From contig NZ_CP027860.1 in NCBI RefSeq assembly GCF_003015185.1, positions 1,922,001-1,986,000 of the forward strand: 64,000 nucleotides of DNA, in the 5' to 3' direction. The stretch comes from Ahniella affigens (lineage in GTDB: Bacteria; Pseudomonadota; Gammaproteobacteria; Xanthomonadales; Ahniellaceae). The position numbers and the translations under genes were made by a program. The notes under the pieces were generated by a model. That model was not told the origin of the DNA. It searched no databases and saw only the letters and a program-made list of their open reading frames with translations. Within the stretch, counting starts at the first letter, position 1. Every line of letters starts with the position of its first letter. Of this stretch, positions 24,839 through 34,326 are shown in pieces.

Positions 24839-26787
24839 GCCGTCTGCACTCCGTCGCTGATTGCCGCTTTCGCAGGCTCGGTGCGGCGCAGGCGGGCGTC
24901 GAACGATGCAATCAGGCCGCCGAACATCATCATCAGCGCACCCAACCAGATCCAGCGAATAAACGGTTTGTAGTAGACGCGGACGGCCCACGCGTCGTTG
25001 CCCCCGAGCGGTTCGCCGAGCGCGACATACAAATCGCGGGTGAGTCCTGGGTCAATGGCGGCCTCGGTCATGACCTCGCCGCGGCGGTAGCCGCGTTTTT
25101 CAGGATGCAGACGGGCCACCTCCTGGTCGCCATCCTTGATGACGAAGTGGCCCTGATCGGCATTGAAGTTCGGGCCCTGGTAGTGATCCATCTTCTCGAA
25201 CACGATACTCAATCCACTGATCTCGACGGATTGGCCAGGTTCCAGCCGCACATCCTTTTCGATGCTGCTGGATTCCGTGACGAGCACACCGATCACGAAT
25301 ACCCCCATTCCGGCGTGCGCCAGCAGCATGCCAAGATGCTCACGCCCGAGGCCTCGACTGCGGCGTGCCGGGTCGGCGCGAAATCGCCGCACATACTCGA
25401 TGCAGCCGACCAAGATCCAGCTGCCGATCAACACGCCCACCGCCGCCTTCCAGGGCGCGCCGAATGCGATGCAGACACCGGCGATCACGACGGCGGCCAG
25501 CGCTGCCCACTTCACCGACGGTGCCACGCGCGCGACCTGATCTTGCCGCCATTTCAGGAATGGGCCAAACGGCAACAGGAATACGATTGGCATCATCATG
25601 ATCGGGAACGTCAAGCCGAAGAATGGCGAACCGACCGACACTTTGCCCCAGCCCATGGCGTCGGCAAGCAGCGGAAACAGGGTTCCCAGCAACACCAGCA
25701 GGCAGGCCGTAGTCATTACCAGGTTGTTGATCAACAGACCCGTCTCTCGCGACACCAGGCCAAAGTCGAAACTGCGCAGAAAATGGTTGAAGCGCCAGGA
25801 GAACAGCGCGAGTGCACCACCGGCGATCGCGGCCAAGAACGCGAGAATAAACACACCGCGCTCTGGATCGGACGCGAACGCATGCACTGACGTGAGGACG
25901 CCCGAGCGCACCAAAAAGGTGCCAAGCAGCGACAGTGAGAACGCAAGGATCGATAGCAGCAACGTCCAGAGCACGAGTTGCTGCCGCTTCTCTACGACCG
26001 ACTGGCTATGGATCAATGCGGTGCCAACGAGCCATGGCATGAACGAGGCATTTTCGACCGGATCCCAAAACCACCAGCCACCCCAGCCGAGTTCGTAATA
26101 GGCCCACCACGAACCGAGCGCAATGCCCAAAGTCAGAAAAGACCAAGCCCAGAGCGTCCAGGGCCGTACCCACTTGATCCAGCGCGAATCGATTCGGCCT
26201 TCGATCATTGCGGCAACTGCAAAGGCAAACGCGACCGAGAAGCCGACATAACCCATGTACAGCATCGGCGGATGAATGATCAGACCCGGATCCTGCAGCA
26301 ACGGATTCAGGTCGGCACCATCGGGCAAGCCGGGCAGATGGCGCAGGAACGGGTTCGAGGTGATGATCATGAAGGCCAGGAAGCCGACATTGATGAAGCC
26401 CAGAACCGACAGCACGCGCGCGTAGAATGCAGCAGGCAGATCCCGGCTATGAATGGCAACCAGCGCCGTCCACAGTGACAGGATGAGTGCCCAGAGCAAC
26501 AACGAGCCCTCGTGCGCACCCCAGACCGCCGAGACGCGGTACATCGCCGGCAGATCGAGATTGGAATTCTGCGCGACATACGCGACGGAAAAATCCTGCA
26601 CGACAAAAGCGTGGGCCAGCAGGCAGAACGACACCAGCATGACCAGAAACTGCATCAGCGCGGCCGGGCCGGCCAATGCCATCCAACGTGCCTTCTGATA
26701 GTGCGCACCGAGCAGTGGCAGCGCGAACTGCAGGGCCGATAGCACCAATGCCAGCAGCAACGCGAACTGACCAAGTTCGGGCATCAT
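24835..26787 (-). CDS. ccmF: Haem lyase CcmF
   Basis: A 650-residue polytopic membrane protein, the core of the holocytochrome c synthetase. The WWD-type haem-binding domain is obvious in GGWWFWDPVENASFMPWLVGTALIHS (about residues 235-260). HEGSLLLWALILSLW is near residue 95, with His residues for haem b ligation. About 15 hydrophobic helices are spread along the protein, and a soluble C-terminal domain precedes the last helix. The length matches the family. It overlaps both ccmE and ccmG. Confidence 0.97.
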   Translation of the reverse strand: MMPELGQFALLLALVLSALQFALPLLGAHYQKARWMALAGPAALMQFLVMLVSFCLLAHAFVVQDFSVAYVAQNSNLDLPAMYRVSAVWGAHEGSLLLWALILSLWTALVAIHSRDLPAAFYARVLSVLGFINVGFLAFMIITSNPFLRHLPGLPDGADLNPLLQDPGLIIHPPMLYMGYVGFSVAFAFAVAAMIEGRIDSRWIKWVRPWTLWAWSFLTLGIALGSWWAYYELGWGGWWFWDPVENASFMPWLVGTALIHSQSVVEKRQQLVLWTLLLSILAFSLSLLGTFLVRSGVLTSVHAFASDPERGVFILAFLAAIAGGALALFSWRFNHFLRSFDFGLVSRETGLLINNLVMTTACLLVLLGTLFPLLADAMGWGKVSVGSPFFGLTFPIMMMPIVFLLPFGPFLKWRQDQVARVAPSVKWAALAAVVIAGVCIAFGAPWKAAVGVLIGSWILVGCIEYVRRFRADPARRSRGLGREHLGMLLAHAGMGVFVIGVLVTESSSIEKDVRLEPGQSVEISGLSIVFEKMDHYQGPNFNADQGHFVIKDGDQEVARLHPEKRGYRRGEVMTEAAIDPGLTRDLYVALGEPLGGNDAWAVRVYYKPFIRWIWLGALMMMFGGLIASFDARLRRTEPAKAAISDGVQTA

Positions 26788-27257
26788 GGGGTGGATCCTT
26801 GCGTCGGGTTGATGGCGGCGCCAGCTTGCTTTTCCTTGGCGCGCTTGATGGCGTCGGCCACCTCGGTGGGCATGTAGTTTTCGTCATGCTTCGCAAGCAC
26901 TTCGCTTGCCACGAACACGGGGCCATCCATCATGCCGGTGGCGACCACGCTTTGACCTTCACGAAACAGATCGGGCAGGATGCCGTCATAGCGGACTTTC
27001 TGTTGCTGAAAGCGGTCCGTGACAACGAACTCATTTTGCAGCGATTCCTGAGCGCGTGTGACACTGCCCTCCAGCACGATGCCCCCCAACCGGAAGCGCT
27101 TGCCCGTGGCCGGGGCTTTACCCTCGGCAATATCGGTTGGGCTGACAAAGTGCTGCAGGTTTTCGCTCAAGGCCGTGAGCACGAGGCCGGCCGCCACGCC
27201 GAGCGCCGCAAGGCCAGCGAGAATCAGCAACAAACGGCGTTTTCGAATCGGATTCAT
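26784..27257 (-). CDS. ccmE: Cytochrome c-type biogenesis haem chaperone CcmE
   Basis: A 157-residue periplasmic haem carrier anchored by an N-terminal helix (RLLLILAGLAALGVAAGLVLTAL). The OB-fold core contains RFRLGGIVLEGSV and YDGILPDLFREGQSVVATG. The haem-binding His lies in the LAKHDENYMPTEV motif, the family hallmark HDENYMP. The ATG at 27257 overlaps the ccmD stop. Confidence 0.96.
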   Translation of the reverse strand: MNPIRKRRLLLILAGLAALGVAAGLVLTALSENLQHFVSPTDIAEGKAPATGKRFRLGGIVLEGSVTRAQESLQNEFVVTDRFQQQKVRYDGILPDLFREGQSVVATGMMDGPVFVASEVLAKHDENYMPTEVADAIKRAKEKQAGAAINPTQGSTP

Positions 27258-27436
27258 AGTCGGTCCGTAATGTCAGCGTCGGGCGCCGGTTGTTGTTGCC
27301 GCTTCTGCTCGCGCTTCAGGCGCTGCCCAAGTTCGCGCACCAGGGTGCGCCGAGCCAGCCAGGGTGCGAGTCCGTCGATCAGCAGAAAAAGCGCGAAGAC
27401 AGCATAAGAAATCGCGATGAAGGGTGTGTGATTCAT
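27254..27436 (-). CDS. ccmD: Small haem exporter subunit CcmD
   Basis: A 60-residue single-pass membrane protein that helps release holo-CcmE from the CcmABC complex. One helix (FIAISYAVFALFLLIDGLAPWLA) precedes a basic, Glu/Arg-rich cytosolic tail (RELGQRLKREQKRQQQP). It is identified by position between ccmC and ccmE, size and helix-plus-basic-tail organisation. The ATG at 27436 overlaps the ccmC stop; a longer frame upstream is antisense-free noise within ccmC. Confidence 0.92.
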   Translation of the reverse strand: MNHTPFIAISYAVFALFLLIDGLAPWLARRTLVRELGQRLKREQKRQQQPAPDADITDRL

Positions 27437-28200
27437 GATGCCAGCCCCTGTTCGTTGCGAATCATTTGGCGGACCCAATCCTTCCCCGATTCCTGCTCCA
27501 GTACCAGCACCCGGGCCCTGGCAAGCAGGCTTGCGGCAAACCAGAATTTGGTCGCGAATGCCATCAAGATCAGCGGTGCCAGCATGCTGCTGTCGATCGT
27601 TGACTTGTCGCTTGCAAACAGGCGGATCGATTGACCCTGATGCAGCGTGTTCCACCATTCCACCGAATAGTGGATGACCGGCAGATTCACCAATCCCACC
27701 AGCGCCAGAATGGCTGCGGCGCGTGCGGCCTTGCGCGGGTCTTCGATGGCCTGCTGAAGCGCGATCACGCCGAAATACAAGAACAACAGCACCAGTTCGC
27801 TCGTCAGGCGCGCGTCCCAGACCCAATAGGTGCCCCAGGTCGGTCGGCCCCACAGGGAGCCGGTAATCAAGGTGACGGCGGTAAACATCGCGCCGATGGG
27901 GGCGGCGGCGCGGGCAATCACTTCAGCGATTTTCACGTGCCAGATCAGTGCCATGGCGCCGGCGAAGGCCATGAACGCGAAGATGAACATCGACATCCAG
28001 GCGGACGGCACATGGATGTAGATGATGCGGAATGAGTCGCCTTGAAGATAGTCGGCCGGTGTGCGGAACAAGCCGAGGTAGAGCGCAGGCAAGCCGGAAA
28101 GCGCCGCCAGCGCGTACATCCAGGGCAGGAACAGACCGCTGAGCCGATAGAACTCAGGCGGTGAACCGGTGCGATGAAACCAGAGCAAGAGTGGATGCAT
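27433..28200 (-). CDS. ccmC: Haem exporter membrane protein CcmC
   Basis: A 255-residue polytopic protein with the WWD haem-handling domain, which loads haem onto CcmE. The GRPTWGTYWVWDARLTSELVLLFLYFG block (about residues 118-144) and flanking His residues (YIHVPSAWMSMF and VIHYSVEWWNTLHQG) are diagnostic. Six hydrophobic helices are visible. The start is the ATG at 28200. A 62-base gap separates it from ccmB, the largest inside the operon. Confidence 0.96.
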   Translation of the reverse strand: MHPLLLWFHRTGSPPEFYRLSGLFLPWMYALAALSGLPALYLGLFRTPADYLQGDSFRIIYIHVPSAWMSMFIFAFMAFAGAMALIWHVKIAEVIARAAAPIGAMFTAVTLITGSLWGRPTWGTYWVWDARLTSELVLLFLYFGVIALQQAIEDPRKAARAAAILALVGLVNLPVIHYSVEWWNTLHQGQSIRLFASDKSTIDSSMLAPLILMAFATKFWFAASLLARARVLVLEQESGKDWVRQMIRNEQGLAS

Positions 28201-28262
28201 GGTATGTCGGGTGATTTAAGTCGTTTGGGTCTGGTCGATCGATGTCTCTGGCGTTAAGACGC

Positions 28263-28928
28263 TCAACCGGTCTTCAAAGTTTCAGCCACCAGCCAGGGAC
28301 CAAAGGCCACCGTGACCACCGCCCCCGCTGCCAAAAATAGCAGGGGTTGGCGGGCACTCCCACCGGTGATTACCGCCTCGACCGCACCCGCGCCAAAAAT
28401 GAGGACCGGCAGCGTGAGCGGCAGTACGATCAGCGACAGCAACACACCGCCGCGTCGGAGGTGGGCCGTCAGCGCCGCAGCCAATGCGCCAAAGGTGCAA
28501 ATGATCGGCGTGCCCAGAAGCAATGACAGCAGCAGGACGGGCAGGGCGCCTTGATCCAGGTCATAGGCGTAAGCAATCACGGGCGTCAGCAAGAGCAGCG
28601 GTAACGCGGTGCCGAGCCAGTTCAGCAGCATTTTGCAGGCGACAATCAGCGTCAGGCTGCGGCGACTGGCCAGCATGACATCGAGTGAGCCGTCCTCGAC
28701 ATCGCTTCGAAACAGGGCATCGAGCGACAAGAGGCTGGCCAACAGGAAAATGACCCATGCGACGCCACCCGCAATCCGGGTCAGCTTGGCCGCCTCGGGC
28801 CCAAGCGCCAACGGGAAGGCCGTGGCGACGATCAGCGCAAACCAAAGAGGCGCCAAGGTCTCGCTGCGTCGGCGAAACAACAGCAGCGCATCACGTTTCA
28901 GCAGGGGCCAGATCACCGCATCAGACAT
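28263..28928 (-). CDS. ccmB: Haem exporter membrane permease CcmB
   Basis: A 221-residue integral membrane subunit of the CcmAB ABC transporter. Six hydrophobic helices are spread over the whole length. The family blocks LLKRDALLLFRRRSETLAPLWFALIVATAFPLALGP, DVEDGSLDVMLASRRSL and LLGTPIICTFGALAAALTAHLRRGGVLLSLIVLPLTLPVLIFG are evident. The ATG at 28928 overlaps the ccmA stop by 8 bases. Confidence 0.95.
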   Translation of the reverse strand: MSDAVIWPLLKRDALLLFRRRSETLAPLWFALIVATAFPLALGPEAAKLTRIAGGVAWVIFLLASLLSLDALFRSDVEDGSLDVMLASRRSLTLIVACKMLLNWLGTALPLLLLTPVIAYAYDLDQGALPVLLLSLLLGTPIICTFGALAAALTAHLRRGGVLLSLIVLPLTLPVLIFGAGAVEAVITGGSARQPLLFLAAGAVVTVAFGPWLVAETLKTG

Positions 28929-29559
28929 GGTTGCCTCCGCTGAGCGCGAGTGTCTGAATCCGGCTGACCCGCGTGCTGATCAGGCCGTGCGAGGTCAGGA
29001 TGGCGGCACCGCCCCGACCGAGATGGGCTTCGAGCATTCGGTCGACCAGCAATTGCCCGTCCCGGTCGAGATTCGCATAAGGTTCGTCCAGCAGCCACAT
29101 CTGCGTAGGCCAGGTCATCAGTGCCGCCAACGCAGCACGCCGGTTCTGACCTTGGGACAGCTTACGGAGCGGCGTGTCCTCAAAACCCTCCAGTCCGACA
29201 CTTTGCAGCGCCGCGCGATGGCTAATGCCAGGCCGAAGACCAAACAGTGCCGCCAGCGCGCGCATATTCTCAAGTGGCGACAGCTCCGACTTGAGGCCGG
29301 TTCGATGGCCGAGCCAACCGATTGCTGCGGGCGGCGTGTCGCGCGCCGTCCCTTGCCAAAGGATGTCGCCATCGGATCTCGCAATCCAGCCCATCAAGGT
29401 GCGTAGCAGGCTGGTCTTGCCGCTGCCGTTGCTGCCCTCGAGCATCAGTGCTTCGCCGCTTCGCAAGCTAAAGTCCAGCGGGCCAAAGATCCGTTCTTCG
29501 CCGCGACTGAGGCACAGATTCTGGCATTGGAGCAAGGGAATGTCGGCAGGATCGAGCAC
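28921..29559 (-). CDS. ccmA: Haem exporter ATP-binding protein CcmA
   Basis: The ABC ATPase of the CcmAB complex. It has Walker A EGSNGSGKTSLLR, the Q-loop/signature segment RKLSQGQNRRAALAALM and Walker B LWLLDEPYANLDRDG, followed by the switch His in ILTSHG. The GTG at 29559 gives 212 residues, the normal size for CcmA. The frame is open to an ATG at 29676, but the extra 39 residues do not resemble the family and have no ribosome-binding site. The start is therefore uncertain; the family assignment is not. It is the first gene of the ccmABCDEFGHI operon. Confidence 0.92.
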   Translation of the reverse strand: MLDPADIPLLQCQNLCLSRGEERIFGPLDFSLRSGEALMLEGSNGSGKTSLLRTLMGWIARSDGDILWQGTARDTPPAAIGWLGHRTGLKSELSPLENMRALAALFGLRPGISHRAALQSVGLEGFEDTPLRKLSQGQNRRAALAALMTWPTQMWLLDEPYANLDRDGQLLVDRMLEAHLGRGGAAILTSHGLISTRVSRIQTLALSGGNHV

Positions 29560-29908
29560 AGCGGGTCGGGGCCTTTGGGCAAACAGCCCGAAAGTGTACC
29601 GTGTTGGGGAGGCTGAACAAACCTGAATGCGGCTGATCTGGCCCCAGAGCCGGCGCAAGACCACCAGAGGGTCCACCGGGTGCGCACATGCCGGTCGTTT
29701 GGCTGCTGCCGGGCGGTATCCCGATCATTGCCCAGGTAGCCAATCCCTGGTCGCCAAACGATCGTGGCGTGGCCGTTGGCAATGGGTTCAGCTTTGTGCC
29801 ACGGTAGTTGGATAAGTTACGGAAGCGTGGGGAAGCGTGATCCGGTAAATGGCTCGGAGTTGGCGCTGCCACTGCGGGCGACAAAGAGCGAAAATTAGGA
29901 GTGCAGTG
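29560..29908. other. Divergent control region between ccmA and the subtilase gene
   Basis: About 350 bases without a supported gene (a few ccmA-frame codons could extend into it). It must hold promoters for the ccm operon (minus) and the protease (plus). A perfect tandem decamer-like repeat, GGAAGCGTGG/GGAAGCGTGA, is at 29821-29840. Confidence 0.55.
29821..29840 (+). repeat. Tandem 10-bp repeat upstream of the subtilase gene
   Basis: GGAAGCGTGG immediately followed by GGAAGCGTGA, 69 bases before the protease ATG. Two copies one helical turn apart resemble a regulator site with tandem half-sites, but no known regulator motif is recognised. Confidence 0.4.
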
Positions 29909-32900
29909 ATGATCAATCGACAACAATGGCGACGCTTGGTTGTGATCGCGGGATTGGCCGTGAGCCCATGGGTCAGTTTTGCGGCCACCGTGGAACAAAC
30001 CCCGTTGGCGATCGGCCCAACGCAGAAAGCGGGCGCGTCTTTAGCCGATCATGCGGCCAAACGACATCACACCAATCGCTACCTGGTGGAGCTCAAAGAA
30101 CCGTCAGCCGTCGCTTTTCGAAGCCTCGACCAACTTGGCAGCATCGGCAAAGCCATCCGGCTGCAGCCGACTGCGCCCGAGGCGAACGGCGGCCAGCGAT
30201 TCCGTGCCGATACACCAGCTGTCATCGCATATCGCGAGTATCTGCATGCCGCGCAAGATCGCGCTTTGTCGGAACTGTCGTCTACGGTCGGCCGAACGCT
30301 GGCGAGCGAATTGCGCTGGGACCTCATCGGCAATGGCTTTGCGTTGACACTCTCGGAATCCGAAGCGGCGGCGCTGCGAGACCATCCTTTGGTGCAGTCG
30401 GTCACGCGTGAGACTGTGTATCAGCTGCAAAGCGATGTCGGCACGCGCGACATCGGGGCCGATCAAGTCTGGACCGGCACGATTCCCGGCAGCGTCTTGC
30501 AGACGCGCGGTGAAGGCGTCGTGGTAGGGATTGTCGACTCTGGCATCAACTACGGGCACCCGTCTTTCGCAGACTTGTCTCCGGACGGTTACAACCATAC
30601 AAACCCCCGCGGCACCCGCTACGGCGTGTGCGCGGGCGGCACGGATCCGCGGTGCAATGACAAGCTGATCGGAATCTACGATTTCGTCAACGAGACCGGC
30701 GCGCAGGGCGCGAGTGCGGGCCTCGACTTAGGTGGGCATGGCACCCATGTGGCCGCAACGGCCGCCGGTAATCCGGTTTCGGGACAGGTTACGGCCCTAT
30801 CGGCTTCGTTCCCGATCAGCGCAACCGGTGTTGCGCCCCGTGCGAACATCATCGCCTACAAAGCATGCGGCGAAGGTGAGCTCTCGTGTCCTTTCGCCGC
30901 CACCTTGGCGGCGCTAAATCAGGCCTTGGCAGATGGCGTCGATGTCATCAACTTCAGTCTCGGTGGCGCGGCGCAGTCACCCTGGGGCGATCCCCGGGCC
31001 TTCCTCGATCTGCGGGTGGCTGGGACGCTGGCAGCGGTCTCTGCGGGCAACGCCGGCCCGATCAACTTTACCGTGGGTTCGCCGGCCAATGCGCCTTGGG
31101 TGGTAGCGGTTGCCAACACGTACAGCAGCAAGCGCTACACGACCGTGCTCGGCAACATCAATGGCACCGGCATCACCACGCCATTTTCGTTGGGCGGGCA
31201 GGGTATCAGCGGTGGCGTTGCCGAGGCGCAGGTGGTGTATGCCGGCGACTTTGGCGATCCGACTTGTACCACGTCGTTTCCGGGCGGCACCTTTACGGGC
31301 CGAATCGTCGTTTGCGATAACGGCCGGTCGGACTTCTCAATCCAGAAGTCCCTTCGCGTTGCGAGCGCTGGTGCCGTTGGTCTGGTGATCGCGAACCGTG
31401 AGATCGATGGTAATGGCAATGCGCCCAATCCGTTCACGACACTGCCAACCGTGCACGTGACCTTTCAGGATGGGCAGCGCCTCAAAACAGCGCTGCGCAC
31501 TGCGCGACAGGGCAATGGTCAGATCCGTGCGCGCATCGATGGGCTGAATGTCCAGACCGGCGGCGCGGTCGGCACTTTGGCCGAAAGCAGCAGCCGTGGT
31601 CCGGTCGCACCGTTCTCGGGCTATCTGAAGCCAAACATTGCGGCGCCGGGGACAAACATCGTCGCCGCTTTCCAACCCAGTCCAACCAGCTTCGATGTGC
31701 TAACCGGCACCTCCATGGCGTCGCCCCATATTGCCGGGGCGATTGCATTGCTTGCTGCCGCGCATCCAGATTGGACGTCTGATCAACTGGAATCAGCATT
31801 ACTGACGACCGCCAATGCAACGGTCCTGAAGGAGGACGGGCTGACACCGGCTGCGTTCTATGAAGGTGGTGCCGGCATGGCCAACATTCCGGCAGCAATG
31901 AAGGCGGGACTTCATTTCAAGGTCAGCAAAGATGCGTTCTTGGCTTCGAATCCAGCAGCTGGCGGCAATCCAGAAAGCCTCAACATGCCTTACCTGCACA
32001 GCGAGGCTTGTGTGTCTCGCTGCACATTCGATCGCACGGTCACGGCAAATGTGGGTGGTAGCTGGTCGATTGCATCGACCGGGAACTCGGGCTTCAGTGT
32101 GCAAGCCGAACCGAACGCAATCAGCCTGACCGCCGGCCAATCAGTCACCGTGCGTATCACCGTGTCTGTCACCGAACCGAGCGCTTACGGCCGCTGGTTG
32201 GAAGGAACACTGCGGTTTACGAGCACGACTGATCCGAATGGCGTCAGCCCAACGGTGGTGCCGGTTTCGGTGTTTGCATCGGGTGGGGCGTCGGCGTTTG
32301 CATTGAATGTCACCAACGCCAATTCCGCCGGCGCCCTCACCATGAACGTGCCCATCGCCGCCAGCTTGGCAGAAGCCACGGTCAAGACCACGCGCATGAA
32401 GGCGATTGTGTCGGCGAATCCGGTCATTCCGGTCGATAGCACGAACGATGATGCATTCGATAACACGGGGCAGAACTTTGTCCGCTACGTGCCGTTGCCG
32501 ACGCTCGGGCCAGAGGGTAACGATGGCATTCTGTATGTGGACGTTCGACCCGCCGCGACCCAGGACATGGACTTATTCGTTGGCTTCGATCGCAATGACA
32601 ACGAGATCCCGGAAGTCGATGAACTGCTTTGCGCCAGCACGCGTTCAGTCGGCGATGCAGATGCCTGTTTGGTGGAATTGCCAGCACTGTCTTCGAGCCG
32701 GCCGATCAACTATTGGATCATGGTGCAGAATTTCTCTTCGGCAGCGGACAATCCGGCACCCGAGATCAACGTGTATACGAGCACGTACCTTGAGGTGGAT
32801 AGCAATTTGGGTGGGGTCGCCAAAGCCATGCTTGGCCGAACCAACGAACGCCAGGAGCTGCCGATTGATTTTTCATGGCTTCTGACGGACGTGGCTCCTG

Positions 32901-34096
32901 GCAAGAAAGCCATCACGGTGATCCGAATTGGTGCTGATCGCAACCATGCCGGCAACATTGTCAACATCCCGGTGATCGTGACGCGCAATACCGACGCGCA
33001 ACTGCCGCCGATCGTCATGAACGCCCGGTCCGACACCAAGACCTTGTCGCTGCAGCCCGGTCAGGTGCACGAGCGGATTGTGGTGGATGTGCCGCCGAAT
33101 CAAACCGCGTTGGTGATGCGTGCTGAGGGTATCGGTGGCAACGTCGACCTTTACGTGTCGAAGGCGACCGCGGCGCCGACGCCACCGGTCTTCGCACCAG
33201 CGCCGCCGCGCAACCAGCAGCCGTTCAGTTCGGCCACTGCGAGCAACAATGAAGTCGTGGCATTGGAAGGCTCGCAGTTGACCGCCGGGCGCTACTACAT
33301 CACCCCGGTGAACAGTGGCACGACGGTATCGACGGTAACGTTGTCGGTGGTCGGCGAATTCAACAGCAACACGACGCGCGCACCTTCCAACGGCTATTTC
33401 AATCCTGGCCGGAGCGGTCACGGGTTGTTCCTGGCGACGTTGCCAAACCTGTGGGCGATGGCTTGGTACACCTTCGATTTTGCTGGGAATCCGGTTTGGT
33501 ATACGGCGCAGAGCTCGTTTGTCAACGAGACCGATAGCGTGTGGACGGCCAATCTGTTCCGCTCCACATGGAACGGCAGTCGCGATCAGCCGCAGCTCGT
33601 GGGCAAGGTCATTCTGACGCAAACCGGCAACGGCACGTTCGTGTTCTCGTGGATGGTCGATGGCGCCTACGGCAGTGAGCCGTTCCAGCCGATCGGCGTG
33701 CCGCAATGCGCGAATGGCAACTTCTCGGTCGGTGGCGGTTGGTTGCGGCCGGATCAATCCGGTTGGGGCAGCTACTTCCTCAACTTTGCCGGAAACTTCG
33801 AAGGTGAGGCGCTCTATGTCTATGACGATCTCGGTCTGCCACGATGGCTGATTGGTGATGGCACGTACGCGCCGACCTTGCAGAAGACATTCTTCCAGGT
33901 CAGCGGGTTCTGTCCGACTTGTGCACTCGTACCGACGACGCGAACGTCGGTCGGCACGGCGAGCCGCACGCTGACCACAGCCAATCAGGGCTCGTTTACG
34001 AGCAACCTGACGTTCCGCAACAACTTGACCGGAACGTGGGTTCAGAACAACGTCGACTGGTCCAAGCTGACGCCGGACCTGTCTTGCGCGCCTTGA
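29909..34096 (+). CDS. Secreted S8 (subtilisin-like) serine protease with a C-terminal repeat module
   Basis: A 1,395-residue exported protease. A signal peptide (RLVVIAGLAVSPWVSFAA) is followed by an inhibitor-like pro-region (RYLVELKEPSAVAF...LRDHPLVQSVTRETVYQLQ). The S8 domain has catalytic Asp210 (GIVDSGINYG), His277 (GGHGTHVA) and Ser602 (GTSMASPHIAGA), with a protease-associated (PA) insert at about residues 420-550. Fibronectin-like and pre-peptidase-like beta domains follow. The last 250 residues hold two copies of a Trp/Gly-rich module (FNPGRSGHGLFLATLP and RPDQSGWGSYFLNFAG). The ATG at 29909 has TAGGAG 9 bases upstream. It is monocistronic and probably degradative. Confidence 0.95.
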   Translation: MINRQQWRRLVVIAGLAVSPWVSFAATVEQTPLAIGPTQKAGASLADHAAKRHHTNRYLVELKEPSAVAFRSLDQLGSIGKAIRLQPTAPEANGGQRFRADTPAVIAYREYLHAAQDRALSELSSTVGRTLASELRWDLIGNGFALTLSESEAAALRDHPLVQSVTRETVYQLQSDVGTRDIGADQVWTGTIPGSVLQTRGEGVVVGIVDSGINYGHPSFADLSPDGYNHTNPRGTRYGVCAGGTDPRCNDKLIGIYDFVNETGAQGASAGLDLGGHGTHVAATAAGNPVSGQVTALSASFPISATGVAPRANIIAYKACGEGELSCPFAATLAALNQALADGVDVINFSLGGAAQSPWGDPRAFLDLRVAGTLAAVSAGNAGPINFTVGSPANAPWVVAVANTYSSKRYTTVLGNINGTGITTPFSLGGQGISGGVAEAQVVYAGDFGDPTCTTSFPGGTFTGRIVVCDNGRSDFSIQKSLRVASAGAVGLVIANREIDGNGNAPNPFTTLPTVHVTFQDGQRLKTALRTARQGNGQIRARIDGLNVQTGGAVGTLAESSSRGPVAPFSGYLKPNIAAPGTNIVAAFQPSPTSFDVLTGTSMASPHIAGAIALLAAAHPDWTSDQLESALLTTANATVLKEDGLTPAAFYEGGAGMANIPAAMKAGLHFKVSKDAFLASNPAAGGNPESLNMPYLHSEACVSRCTFDRTVTANVGGSWSIASTGNSGFSVQAEPNAISLTAGQSVTVRITVSVTEPSAYGRWLEGTLRFTSTTDPNGVSPTVVPVSVFASGGASAFALNVTNANSAGALTMNVPIAASLAEATVKTTRMKAIVSANPVIPVDSTNDDAFDNTGQNFVRYVPLPTLGPEGNDGILYVDVRPAATQDMDLFVGFDRNDNEIPEVDELLCASTRSVGDADACLVELPALSSSRPINYWIMVQNFSSAADNPAPEINVYTSTYLEVDSNLGGVAKAMLGRTNERQELPIDFSWLLTDVAPGKKAITVIRIGADRNHAGNIVNIPVIVTRNTDAQLPPIVMNARSDTKTLSLQPGQVHERIVVDVPPNQTALVMRAEGIGGNVDLYVSKATAAPTPPVFAPAPPRNQQPFSSATASNNEVVALEGSQLTAGRYYITPVNSGTTVSTVTLSVVGEFNSNTTRAPSNGYFNPGRSGHGLFLATLPNLWAMAWYTFDFAGNPVWYTAQSSFVNETDSVWTANLFRSTWNGSRDQPQLVGKVILTQTGNGTFVFSWMVDGAYGSEPFQPIGVPQCANGNFSVGGGWLRPDQSGWGSYFLNFAGNFEGEALYVYDDLGLPRWLIGDGTYAPTLQKTFFQVSGFCPTCALVPTTRTSVGTASRTLTTANQGSFTSNLTFRNNLTGTWVQNNVDWSKLTPDLSCAP

Positions 34097-34146
34097 CCAG
34101 TTGTTGACTGACGTATCGCCGAGGGGCGGTTCAATGAGCGAGCTCG

Positions 34147-34187
34147 ATCTGATGTCGGACTCGCTCGATTGGAGCCCGACACCAGAT
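34147..34187. other. Long hairpin downstream of the subtilase gene
   Basis: ATCTGATGTCGG pairs with CCGACACCAGAT (11 of 12 positions) across a 17-base loop, 50 bases after the protease stop and 140 bases before lysAC. There is no T tract, so it may be a Rho-independent-like end of low efficiency or a leader element of lysAC. Confidence 0.4.
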
Positions 34188-34326
34188 TGACGCGATCAAA
34201 TCGCACGGCGGCGAGCCGTGAAGCGACGCTTATGCTGATTCTGCGCGTTGAAATGCCATAAGAATGCCGCGCCGTTGAGCGCGCGGCAGCGCTAGCATTT
34301 CAGGCTTTCCACGATCTCTTCAGTCC

